60,000 nucleotides of DNA from Lingula anatina (Eukaryota; Brachiopoda; Lingulata; Lingulida; Lingulidae). This document shows, one piece after another, positions 11,677-22,147 of this stretch. The notes beneath the pieces were generated by a model that saw only the letters and a program-made list of their open reading frames with translations, was not told the DNA's origin and searched no databases. The stretch lies in NCBI RefSeq assembly GCF_001039355.2, contig NW_019774303.1, forward strand, positions 272,131 to 332,130. Reading direction: 5' to 3'. A program made the translations under genes and the position numbers. Within the stretch, counting starts at the first letter, position 1; every line of letters begins with the position of its first letter.

Positions 11677-13120
11677 GTTAGTTCTGAAGGAAGTTTCTTG
11701 AAAATTCTGTGCACACATCTTTATTAAGCATGCATGTATATAAAAAATAAGCATAACGTAGGCCTTAGTCTTACCATAACTATTATAATAGTGTTAAGAT
11801 GAGGCTTAGGAGGAAACTTATCTTAGTCTGGGCTATATTAGGGGGTTAATTTGGTAAAAGCACATTGTCTATTTTAAGTGAGTTTAAAAAAGAAAAAAGT
11901 GTTAAGGTAATGTACACCACTTTGGCACTTTAGTCTCTGTACACCTGCAGTTCTTTTCATCAACAATAGGACAACTGAGGCGAAATCATCAACTGAAACC
12001 AGTTTTGTGGTAACAGTAGGCCACAGACCATGCTATAGCCACTTGCCGTTATGCAGTGGACCCATTAAGAGAGTAATATATATAATATGATAGATAAGGT
12101 AGTAAAAAGTTCAGCTCCTGTGCTTTTGTTGTCAGTATTACAGAATCATATAGATGTCCATTTTGATTTCAATGTTGAAGTGTCACTGTGTTGGAATAGA
12201 CTTTTTCAAGTGTCTGACTCAGTGATGTATTAGAACTTAACTCAGCATCATGGTGTCTTGTATAATGTCAGTCTTGTTAAGTATTTATGTGGGGTGAGAA
12301 CTACCCTGTTAGTAGGAGGCTACAAAATGTATAATAATGCCCTATCCGTCTTATTGACCTATGAAACTTGAAAAATAGACCAGTTTAAGTAATTGAATAA
12401 ACAAGTTTATTCAAAGACGAGGAGAATGATAGAAAAAAGTGGATGACCTTTGAGCTTGTCTCAAGTGCTGAAACTGAAGGGATTAGGCAGATATTGCTAT
12501 TCAAACTAGTTAGCATGGCAGTGTTGGTGCATTTTGTTATGCCATCATACATAACATGAAATAAATGTTGGCACTGTGGGCATAGGAAAGGCCTGTGGGT
12601 CCTTAGGTCATATATTCCTATTGTTCTGTGATCAAAGTGGGGAACTGGCCCAGTGTATGTAGCAGAGAGTGCCTAAAATGTCCATTATAAGCTAATAATA
12701 TCTTAATAATCTGCTTCATATGTTTGGCTTGTTGTCATAAGTTACACTGAACTGTTTAGTGCGTAAATGTGTTTCTGAGTAATAAATCTTACCCTGTCAA
12801 AGAGAAAGTGTGATGTGTTTTACTTTTTGCCAACTCTAACAGTATGGTTGCTGAGGCTTCCATTGGAAGTTGACTAAGGTTTGGGTACCCATGTATACAT
12901 AATATCTTTTCAATTATGAAATTGAAGGAAGTGTTAAGTTGAATTGTGTAGGAATGTACCAGTAATGGACTGGACTTTTTTCTTGTGGTCGCTGGTATTT
13001 TCTTTGTATTTGTATATATAATGGAAAAGTAATTTGTTGTTGACCATGGCTTCAAAAGTAATTTATATAGATAATTTTTGAATGGGACTTAAAGAAAAAA
13101 ATGTTTTTTTTCAATTTTAG
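11677..13120. other. Intron inside copy A
   Basis: AT-rich, ends in the acceptor tcaattttag. Nothing else recognised. Confidence 0.5.
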
Positions 13121-16100
13121 AAAAACCCAGCAGACTACACCACCCAGCCTGAGGAACAGGTAGAAACAAGAACCAGACCGAGCTACAACAGGAGGAGCTA
13201 CGCAGGAGTAACTCCACAACGAATTCCAGGCGAGTTTGCTGACCCACTGGATAGATTTGCGAAATATAGGCGAAGATCTGCAAACATTGAAACATTGAGA
13301 AAAGAAGCAAATGACATAACTGAAACACCAGTAAGAGACCAAGACTTTAAATATAGCAGAAGGAAATTCCGATCTGAAGAAGATTTGCTATCAGATACTA
13401 AGGACACTACCCCGACTGCCAGTAGTTCAACTTTACATGTGCAGCATTTAGATTTGAATGAAGGCGCTTCAAGAAAATTGAAATCTGAAGAAAAACTAAA
13501 TACCTCAGAGCGTGGAACAAGCATACTCATTAATACAGAAAAGGAAAGTGAGTCAGAGGACAGTGAAGTCATACTGAAACCTAAAGAAGCAGAATACTCA
13601 AAACCAGTTTTAAAAGAACAAATTACAATAGCAAATACATGTCAGGATTCTGTAGAGAGAAAAGAAACTGATAGCACTAATGAAAAATCTACTCCAGAAA
13701 TAAAGGAATTTGTCTTGTCACAACCAGGGCAAATACCTGAAAAGATTAGTACTGCACAAAGTCAAGGAGAGGGTAATAAACCAAAACAGCAACCAATTCC
13801 AGCTCCAAGAACCAGTTTGATCTTACAGTCAAATCAAAGTGACATACAGCAGGACCAAAAGCAAAGTATTACCAAGGAGACTGAATCAGAAGTTGCACCA
13901 ATCAAAATCCCTGTTGAAGAAGCACCCAAACCAAAGCCAGTTTCTACAGAACAGCAGTGGAAGAACAACAACGAGCCAGCATCACCACCAAGCCAGGGGT
14001 CTGGCAAAGAAGCCAGCAAGTCAAACGGCATTAGTTCTTCGGACTCAAGTAAACACCAGTCTCATTTGGCATCTACTCAACCTAGGAAAGCTCCTGTAAA
14101 ACCTGATCGACCAAAGCGAAAGGCAAAACTACAAAAGCTGCAACAGGATAGTTTAGGCACAACTACTTTAGGTTCAACCTCTAGCTCCCCAGGCTCAACC
14201 TCCCCATCTCTCTCGCCTTCTCCATCTCCACTGTTCTTAAATAGTTCTACTTCTGATCCAATGAAAACATCACATGAAGAGAAAGAACCCAAGGGTCAAT
14301 CAACCGAGGCATCAGTGACAAGTAAACCAACAACTTACCTTCATATAGTATCTCCACCAAAATTCACCAGCCCTGGAAGTGCCAGCCAGACAATATCTTG
14401 GAAATCTGTTGGCTATCTGCCCCAAACAAGTCCTACTAGAGACTTCCCTCCACCTCTTGCCCCTAATTCCACAGACACAAATGCCAAGTCATGCCAAGAA
14501 GATGAGATTATTCCACAAGTTGCAAAATCAAGGATAGAACATCCAGTCGAAATTGAAAAAGAAGTGACCAACATTGAACTTAATCCTGTAACATCTGAAG
14601 AAGAGAAAGACATGGAGAATACAAAAGCTTGCAGAGACGAATTGGCCAATCTCCGTGCCCAGTTCTTTGCTGATATGGACTCAGTTGCTGACCAGAGCTT
14701 TGATTTTGTCCCAACACTGGTCACTGCTACAGGAGGGGGAAGAGTTAGGTCCAGCGGGTCCGTGAGTGAGGAGGAAATTCAGCCAGTATCCATAAAGCGG
14801 AAAGTTTCACCAACAGGACAGAAAGATGAAGAGGAAGATAAACTTGGAGTGGAAGAGCACAGAATCTTACCTGTAATGCAAGAACATGATGCATCTCTCC
14901 CAAATCTCCATGATATGGAAGAAGGTGTTGAAGAGGATCAGATACAATCAGAAGTAGCTCAGAGGAGAGACATATCCCATATGGAACAGGTTGGTGACAT
15001 AGTGCTACTCCCAGTGGAACATGTTGTCTTAAATGAAGCAGCACCTAGCCATGGACAGAATGGGCTGACTGAACCCCAGGAGCTTCAAGGGTACAGCTTG
15101 GATGGGAGCATTGATGATGTAAAAGAGGACTTCCCTGTTGCCAGAAGTCATAGCCCTGTTTCCATAGAAGAGGAACCCATATCTCCCATAGCTCTGGTAA
15201 AGAAAGATCCCACCATATTTATAGACAATACATTGAATTTCATTGTGAATGACAGTGGGAATGATCACAGTGATAGGTCAGTGGCTGTTGTGGAAGAAAA
15301 CAAACAAGCAGGTATTGAAATGCTTGCAGAACTTGTTGCAGATGATGCCTATGCCAGGGCTGTTATTCAGAATGGTGGAATTCACAGCTCTAATGGAAAA
15401 GATGATATAACTGAAGATGATGGAGTAAAGGAAGACCACATTATTAAAGAGGTCAAAAGTGAAGTGAAGCCAGATATCAATTTCCCTGTTGAAACAGGCA
15501 TACCAGTATCTGATGGCAGTGAGATTGAACAAGATGAAACTGAAGATGGGACAGCAGTGCACATCTCCAGGGAATATTTCCCAGAAAATCAGTGCAAGTC
15601 TGTCCCAGATCTAACAGAATTAGATGAGCCAGAAGAAATCGGTGAGAAAACTCTCACAGAATCTCAAGACTTTCAGCAGTCTCAGCAGAAGTCAAGTGAA
15701 TATTTCCCAGAAAACCAGTGCAAGTCTGTCCCAGATCTAACAGCACTCGATCAGACAAATGTTGTGCTCACTTCCACTGGGGATGTAATATCTGGACGAG
15801 ATGAAGTGGAACCTGCCATGGCTGATGAATATTTCCCAGAAAACCAGGGCAAGTCTGGCCCAGATCTAACAGAAATAGTTCAGACAAATGTTGTGCTCAC
15901 TTCCATTGGGGAGGTGATATCTGGACATGATGAAGTTGAACCTGCCATCGCCGATGAATATTTCCCAGAAAACCAGTGCAAGTCTGTGCCGGACCTAACA
16001 GAACTCGATAGTCCACCAGTAAAAAAAATAACTGATACACCTGAGTACTTTCCTGAGAATCAGTGTAAATCTATTCCAGATTTCCAGGCAATGGACAGTT

Positions 16101-16567
16101 CGCAGCAGCAGACAAGTGAGGATAATCACGGAACTGATGTCCCCACGGCAACAGGTCGAGAGGAATATTTCCCAGAAAACCAGTGCAAGTCCATTCCAGA
16201 TTTGGTTGGTTTAGGTGAGATGACACAAGGAAATAATAAACCAGGTATTAATATACAAGATCGTGGCCAGAAGCCAGATGAAGTTGTCTCCCCACTGTCT
16301 CCAGTACAGCCAGCCAAGTTCACACTAGGTGGAGATGACGACAGCCCTATAATCATTCCACCTGATGTCATCAGTTTTGGCACCACACAAAGTAAAACTA
16401 CGTCCACTCCTCCCAAGCCACCCCGTAATACGAAAGCTATAGATAAGGCCATGGAGATTGCCAGGGAGGTGGAACCTTCCCATGTTTTCCATAAAGAGGA
16501 GGTGGAAGTCACCTCTGGGGAAAATGAACTGGAGAAGGAAAGAAAGCAACTTATCTCACAAATGAAA
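13121..16567 (+). CDS. AKAP2: AKAP2-like gene, giant disordered exon (copy A)
   Basis: A single 1149-codon exon, phase 0 to 0, acceptor tcaattttag and donor gtgagt. The product opens KNPADYTTQPEEQVETRTRP and is rich in S, P, E, K and Q, so it is predicted mostly disordered. In order: an Arg-rich start (YNRRSYAGVTPQRIPG); a Ser/Pro tract (SSSPGSTSPSLSPSPSPL, about 14186-14229); a possible PKA RII-binding helix (15311-15370); six EYFPENQCKS repeats (15572-16213); a proline motif TPPKPPR that could bind SH3 domains; and ENELEKERKQLISQMK at the end, the AKAP2-like coil. The frame runs 81 bases past the donor to a stop at 16649-16651. The allele in copy B has one codon fewer and about 45 amino-acid differences by eye. 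Confidence 0.85.
15311..15370 (+). other. AKAP2: Candidate PKA RII-binding amphipathic helix (copy A)
   Basis: The segment QAGIEMLAELVADDAYARAV fits the hydrophobic spacing of AKAP helices: I, then L-A at +3/+4, V-A at +7/+8 and A at +11, with no proline. Vertebrate AKAP2 has its RII helix after a similar QAG context, as I recall. Inference only: the two Asp residues and one Tyr may weaken binding. Confidence 0.4.
15572..16213 (+). repeat. AKAP2: Six-copy EYFPENQCKSVPDL peptide repeat (copy A)
   Basis: Cores begin at 15572, 15698, 15827, 15956, 16043 and 16163. The consensus is EYFPENQCKSVPDLTELD, with unequal spacers of acidic or Q/S-rich sequence. Units 2 and 3 are each 129 bp including the spacer. 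Unit 3 is degenerate (NQGKSGPDLTEI). Units 5 and 6 change SVPDL to SIPDF or SIPDL, and unit 5 differs most at silent sites (gagtactttcctgagaatca), suggesting older divergence. Function unknown. Confidence 0.9.
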
Positions 16568-17031
16568 GTGAGTATTGGAAGGTTGCCAGTCTGTTCTGTT
16601 TGTTGTGCTTCTACAAATACTGCCATTATCATATATCATTTAGTTTTTTAAAAAGAAGGTGATGTGAAGCATTATTTTCTTTTTGCTATTTGCATTCCTA
16701 AGCAACATTGTCAACAAAAGAATACTTTTTTGACAGGTCATTGAAAAGTTTTATTAGTCCAGTGGCTTATGCTGTTTGTTTTTTACACTTTATCAGGATT
16801 ATTTAATCAACTTGGTGTTTTTAGATAAATTTCACACTGAGTTAACACTTGTTGGGTTTCATGATCAAAATAAGAATATGTGCCAAAGGTACACAAAACC
16901 CTTCATCATGGGGATATGACCTACATTAATTCACTTACATTAATTGGCATTAAATCAACATGATCAGTTTGATATAATACATTTGCTTATATTCTAAAAA
17001 TAAGAATGAAATTTTCTTTTCTATACCACAG
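16568..17031. other. Intron (copy A)
   Basis: Starts gtgagt, ends ctataccacag. If retained it would add 27 residues (VSIGRLPVCSVCCASTN then a hydrophobic tail) and a stop; this tail is identical in copy B. Confidence 0.6.
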
Positions 17032-17191
17032 GTGAGGAGAAAGAAAGTTGCCACATGGAAAGGGGTTCCAGAGAGTCCCCCAATGCCAGCCACCAGTGGG
17101 AAACCACTGAACAGCATGAAGAGGTATGAAGAACGCAAGAAGCAGATTCAGAAGCAGCAGCCAGATGTAATCCCCAAGACCAAGGCTCAAG
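17032..17191 (+). CDS. AKAP2: AKAP2-like gene, RRKKVATWKG exon (copy A)
   Basis: 160 bp, phase 0 to 1, acceptor ctataccacag, donor gtaaat. It codes VRRKKVATWKGVPESPPMPA, a linker, then KRYEERKKQIQKQQPD. The preceding exon end plus this exon match the order of a basic coil, a short tryptophan-containing segment and a second basic coil in vertebrate AKAP2, the best single piece of evidence for the family. The product is identical in copy B. Confidence 0.85.
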
Positions 17192-18241
17192 GTAAATACA
17201 AGCTGTATCATCCACATGTCTTTTTTAGATATTTCTTAATCTCTCAAACTTTTACAAACTAAGAAGCATATAATATAATATAAAAGATTTAACACCTTTC
17301 AAGGTAGCCTCTATATTCTACCTTAATGTTGTAATACAAGTTGCATGGAGTATGCTAAATATTTGACTACAGCAACAGATTGATGTACAGAGACAATATG
17401 ACACAATGCCTGTGGGTACCGCCATCTTACTATGTACAGAAATCTCTTAAACTAGGGCCTGTATACAAAGACAAACATCAAAGTTTGCAAGTTTACTGAC
17501 ATGTTTCACCTTGTTTTGCTTGGTAGGAATTAGCATAGAAACTTACATTCAGGTTGTTTAGAATTGCACAGGTGTGTCACTGTGAGATATAGAGTTAGAT
17601 GTTGTATATTATAATGGGTTCCATACAATCTCCACATTTGAAAAACTTGTCTGTAAAATCCTGTGCTCCTCAACTCCTACTAGCTCTTGTTTGCCATGGA
17701 TATCTCAACATAATTGGTGGATTTTCAGTGTTATTGTAATATTATTGGCTCAGAGGCAGTTTTGCTATTATATTTCCACATGTATTATGTACAGCTGAAG
17801 TGTTATGAATGTAGGTTGCATTTATGTTTACTCATTTGTCCTTTATTGTAATGTTACCAGCACTACTTTGATATTCTGTATGGATAATTGAACAATACTA
17901 TTATATTAGAATAATAAACTTAACCTGTTATAAACTTGTTTCTCTTAATAAGGAGATAAGTGGATATATTTTTTTGCTTTCTAGCTTTTACGTAACCGCA
18001 CCTAATCATGAAGGCATATCTCCACCTTTGGTTGATGACGTATCTCTATTAGACATATTTTTGAAAACAGGAAAGATATTGTGTCAGATAATGATTCATA
18101 AGCTCAGCTCAGTGTGGTGTGGCTGATTTGAATAGAAACCACTGAGCCAGGATTAGGATTATTTCAGGTGCTTTACTAATTGTTCTGCAACGAACCTGGG
18201 CGTCTACATGTTTAAATTGAAGCATCATTGCCGGAAGGGAT
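17192..18241. other. Intron and possible internal promoter region (copy A)
   Basis: AT-rich. Near its end is a CRE-like half site (tgacgta within gatgacgtatct, about 18036-18042), about 200 bp before a TATA box. This may be promoter sequence for the next alternative exon. Confidence 0.4.
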
Positions 18242-18249
18242 TATAAAAG
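18242..18249 (+). promoter_or_regulatory. AKAP2: TATA box of internal promoter (copy A)
   Basis: TATAAAAG, about 30 bp upstream of a pyrimidine-rich stretch (tatcttctctcttatcatta) suited to transcription initiation. It lies 234 bp before the ATG at 18476 with no acceptor-like site needed between them. It is preserved in copy B. Promoter activity is inference. Confidence 0.5.
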
Positions 18250-18475
18250 AGGCATAAAAAAGGCCCAGGTATCTTCTCTCTTATCATTACATATTCCCAC
18301 GTAGGACTGTAATTTGCGTACAGATTTTCTGAAGTACCTATCAGCTGAAGATTACTGTCACAGTACCATTTGGATTAACCACTGGTTAAACAGTAGTATT
18401 GTGTGTGTGTAGACTGACATTCCAGGTGGAGACAGACAGTTTGGGTGTAGAAAGCTACAGGTCCACTGTAAGACC

Positions 18476-18680
18476 ATGTCAGGTAGAAAAGACATAGCTG
18501 TAGAGCCTGAATGGGCTTTGAGTGCTGTTAGACTTACAGAGGAAGGCAGAGTTGATATAGATTATGAACTGTTTGGACAACTCAGACAGGACTACATAAA
18601 TGAATGGAAAAAGATAAATAAAATACATCCTGGCAGACAGCTGGAGTTACCTGAGAAACTGTACATTTATGTTAACAAAG
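18476..18680 (+). CDS. AKAP2: AKAP2-like gene, alternative first coding exon MSGRK (copy A)
   Basis: ATG with purine at -3 (agaccATGt) opens 68 codons, MSGRKDIAVEPEWALSAVRL to LPEKLYIYVNK, plus one base, followed by donor gtgaga. Phase 1 at the end fits the acceptor phase of the exon at 40039, giving NK|G|EVESHS. This would make a short isoform lacking the giant exon but keeping all C-terminal coils. The 68-residue segment is compact and non-repetitive (YELFGQLRQDYINEWKKINK), unlike the disordered exons; no family recognised. Copy B differs at one residue (DYINEW to DYIDEW). Confidence 0.65.
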
Positions 18681-21600
18681 GTGAGATATGATAACAAAAT
18701 TTATCTTGTGACTGCAAAGTCTGATATGGACGATTGCAACTTTTTGTAGGTAAAGAGTACTTACAGCATGAGTGTTTTGCTTAAGTTTCTCAAAATTTGA
18801 TATCGTTGTATAGAAAAATGAGCTGTAATCCCGGAACCATTTTGACAGATACTAGTTGCTATTCAATTCCCTTAAACCCAGATAAGCAGGTTTCATGCAT
18901 TCCTTATTTAAAACTACTCTAAAAGCAAAAAAAAAATTAAAAAAAAAACACACACACAGTTTCCTTCCCTACTGCCTCACTACCCGCCCTTCCCCTCCAT
19001 TGATATCCTTGTTATTGCAAATGTCACTTGTCTGCCTCTTAAAAATATCTGTTACAGTATGAATATGACAATTGTAGAAACTAGTCTAACTTTCCTGAAT
19101 AAACTAAATTCACTAGATTTTAATGTGCACATTTCATGACTACTGGCACATCTTGTTATAGCTCTAATTGAGACATCCAAATCATATCAGTCAAAGCAAG
19201 CCCATCCCTATTTTTACATCTGAACCTAGAAGCTAGCCTTTTAAGGCTTCTATAACCTCTATTTTTATAAGGAATCCAATGTGGTTTAAAATGACAGTCA
19301 TGCTCTTTTTTTTCATATAACATTCAGGTGTTGCATTTGTATGCATGACTTGATGCTAGGATAGGTAGTTTTAGTCATTTCTTTTCATTCAAAAACAAAA
19401 TATAAACTGAACACGAAACCTCAAATGTTTTTTGTGAATAGCAATGCCTGGTTTCCTTTCACCTTGGAGCAGTCTTTTCTAACACAATGGGAAGTACACA
19501 CTAGCTGGACAGGGACAGCTTTAGTACAGTCATGCTGTGGCTGTTTGCCTTAATATTTAACATGATAGTTACAAATTCTGTTACTGAAAATTGACAAGTG
19601 CAAACATATAAAATATTTTAAGCAAACAGTTAAAGAAATGTAAAGGGATTTTAAAAGCTGTTCCCCTACTTGAAGGTCAAATTTGTCATCTTAAAATTCA
19701 AACAGAATACTAAAATGAGAGAGATGCTGGGAAGTTGGTCAAATGTGTCAGCTTACAGGTCAAACTGTGTTGGTCTAGTGGTGGCTTATAAACATGCAAA
19801 TTGGTGTGTGTGTTGTTATATGGTGTGTCAGTTAACTACATATGTACAATTTGTGTGGTCAGTTGTGACCTGCACGCACACAGGCACAGACACACAAGCA
19901 GATGATTGGCACAAACAGATTCGTCTCCATCTGCAGTTGTGCCACTTCTGTTGGGTGTTGTCTCTATATAGCCAAATGAATGCAGCAGCTTTGGCCCTCT
20001 ATGTGTATAACATCTCAAAAACACAATTGCTATGTACTGCAATTATTGTTATTAGTATTGTTATTATGTTTATTTTTATTATTATCAATATTATTATTTG
20101 AAGTTTTAAAAGTATGCCTTTAAAGGATTTTAAAATTGGATAGTTCAATACATACTACTGCATCCTTTGCAGCAATGACAGGTTATATTTAGTAGTTCTT
20201 AATCATAATTGAGATCTGAGATAGACTTGATTGCCAACACTATCACTGTATTGCAGACATGCTGAAACTGACGGTCCGATCGGTCATGACTGGGGAAATT
20301 TGTCTGTACCGGTAAAAATTGGACTTGGTCGGTCCAAAAGACCAACAAGAGTTTTAAGAGCAGCAGTTTTGAATTTACAGATATCATTTGACAAACTTCA
20401 CTAATTAAATTATATAAAACCCAAAGCGTTTTTCCCTTCCATTTCTAACCTATCACATTCACAAACAAATAAAGTAAGCTACCCTAATCGTACTGGTAGT
20501 ATCTGTCTCAAACGGAAAGGGTGATTTTTGGTCCGACAAAAATCCATTCGGTCTGGCAAATTTTTCATTACTGCCGGTCCAAATGTCCAGCCATTCTGAA
20601 AAGTTTTCCGCATGTCTGGTAATGTAAAGTAAAGTGAATTTTCAAGTTTGTAAAGTAAACCTTTTTTTACAACAGTTATCACAAACGATTTACATTTTTG
20701 CAGACACTACTTCCATTTTCTGATCTAAGATGTGAGATATGGAGGTTCTCAATTTTAGCACACACTGCAGTAGTGTGGAACCTCCAATTTTTTTTATTTA
20801 TCGGTCACTGTGTGGGCAGTGAAACCCAGTGGACAGTGAAACCAGTTGACACTTGGCTAAGCTAGGGAAAGAACTTAGGTGCCACCATGATATCTTGCGT
20901 TTGTCTGAAAATGGCACACTGACCAAGTAGCAACTTTGACTGACTTGTATTTTTAAATTAAAATATTTTTCATATTGTTTGCATTATAATTATCAATCAA
21001 TTTTTTTAATCAAAGCCACTGTTAATAGTAAATCTGAAATGGGAATGTAAAATAAAGGTATCCCTGTGTCATTTTTTAACATATTGGACATATAATCTCA
21101 GAGGTGAACTATAATCACATCTTTGTATTTACAACTTGGCAAGAAATGATTTGTAATTATTGAAATAGAAACTGACTCTAAATTAGATTCCATGCTTGAT
21201 TCTGCTAGAATGTTTCATGTTAAATAGATTACAGGAATGCAATAGACCTTAGTTATAATCCTTTTCTTGACATAGCTTTTTACACCATATAAGGTACAAT
21301 TAATAAACTTCTCAAGATTTATGTGATAACCAACAACATCACTTGACCAGTGTCAGTAAGAGGATTGTTAAGTAATTTATTTAGAAATAACCTTACATGT
21401 GGATTTGTAAGCTTGGGTATGTCCCACACCTTGCAACACATCAAAAATATTTGTGGATTTCGTAGCCAGTTCTTACCTATCACCACAGAATGTATCAATT
21501 ATTTTTATATTTCTTTGATTGGTTTATGCTGTGATTCAAAGTCTACTGCAGCAAAGCAAATTAGGAAATAAAGCAATTAAGCCTCACTGCAGAGGTTGGT

Positions 21601-22146
21601 GACATGCTTGGGTGATGTAGGAAATTTGAACTTCTGCCAAGGCATGAAAGGTAAAATAAACAAGTTTTTTAAAGCATTAACAACATCAGAACATTATTCC
21701 ACTATAGTGTAGGTCAACAGGAGTCAGGTCTTGACTTTGTGACTTTGTTCACATATCCTATTGTAAACCTAAAACTGAGCTGCAGCAGCGCTGCATGTGA
21801 ACTGAATTCCTAACAGTTACTAGCTGAACACCAAGTATTAGGTTCCGTGGCAGAAGTTCTGGAAACTTTTTAAGTTCTCAACCAGGTGGTGCCATTGTTA
21901 GACTGCAATCTATGATCTAGGCTCTGATACAAGTGCTGGTCTATGCTGGGCATGTATATTTTAGCCCTAATGACACAACAATGACTGACTCTGGTAAAAC
22001 CAAGGAACCAAGACCTTATTAATTTTATGCAAAAAATTCTAATTGGATTGAATGCCTTCCATGCTCTGTATGATTCATAGGAGATTTATTTTCTGGAGGC
22101 AGATTGGGTGTACCGTTGGATTTAATTATTTATTGAAAGGCTCCGT
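18681..22146. other. Intron (copy A), with one MITE
   Basis: AT-rich with no exon recognised. Includes A-rich and C-rich tracts near 18929-18990, a TTA-rich tract at 20041-20098 and the hAT-like element at 20254-20618. Ends at the assembly join. Confidence 0.5.
20254..20618. mobile_element. hAT-like MITE (copy A)
   Basis: Ends are inverted repeats cagacatgctgaaa / ttttccgcatgtctg. Subterminal copies of a cggtcc/ggaccg motif in both orientations fill the interior (acggtccgatcggtc, ggtcggtcc, tggtccgac, gccggtccaaa). No coding capacity, so non-autonomous. Superfamily assignment is tentative. Confidence 0.65.
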
Positions 22147-22147
22147 N
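22147..22147. other. Single-n contig join
   Basis: One ambiguous base exactly between copy A and copy B. Some scaffolders write a single lower-case n where two contigs were predicted to overlap but could not be merged. Confidence 0.9.

Larger units (their letters stand above)
8033..22146. repeat. Duplicated block, copy A (14.1 kb)
   Basis: From cccctggatattgagctgac to the base before the single n at 22147. Nearly identical, with small indels and substitutions, to 22148-36299. It carries an alternative exon, the giant exon, the 160-bp exon, the MSGRK alternative exon and a hAT-like MITE. Best explained as the second haplotype of the same locus left unmerged in the assembly. Confidence 0.95.

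Noticed and set aside
13198-13572. Minus-strand frames opposite the giant exon (and similar ones opposite 14413-16632 and 27345-30776)
   Set aside because: Shadows of a strongly supported plus-strand coding exon, rich in Ser/Leu/Phe as expected of antisense frames.
19670-20101. 143-codon open frame in the intron
   Set aside because: Low-complexity end in a TTA-rich tract, start not conserved in copy B (33883), no splice context.
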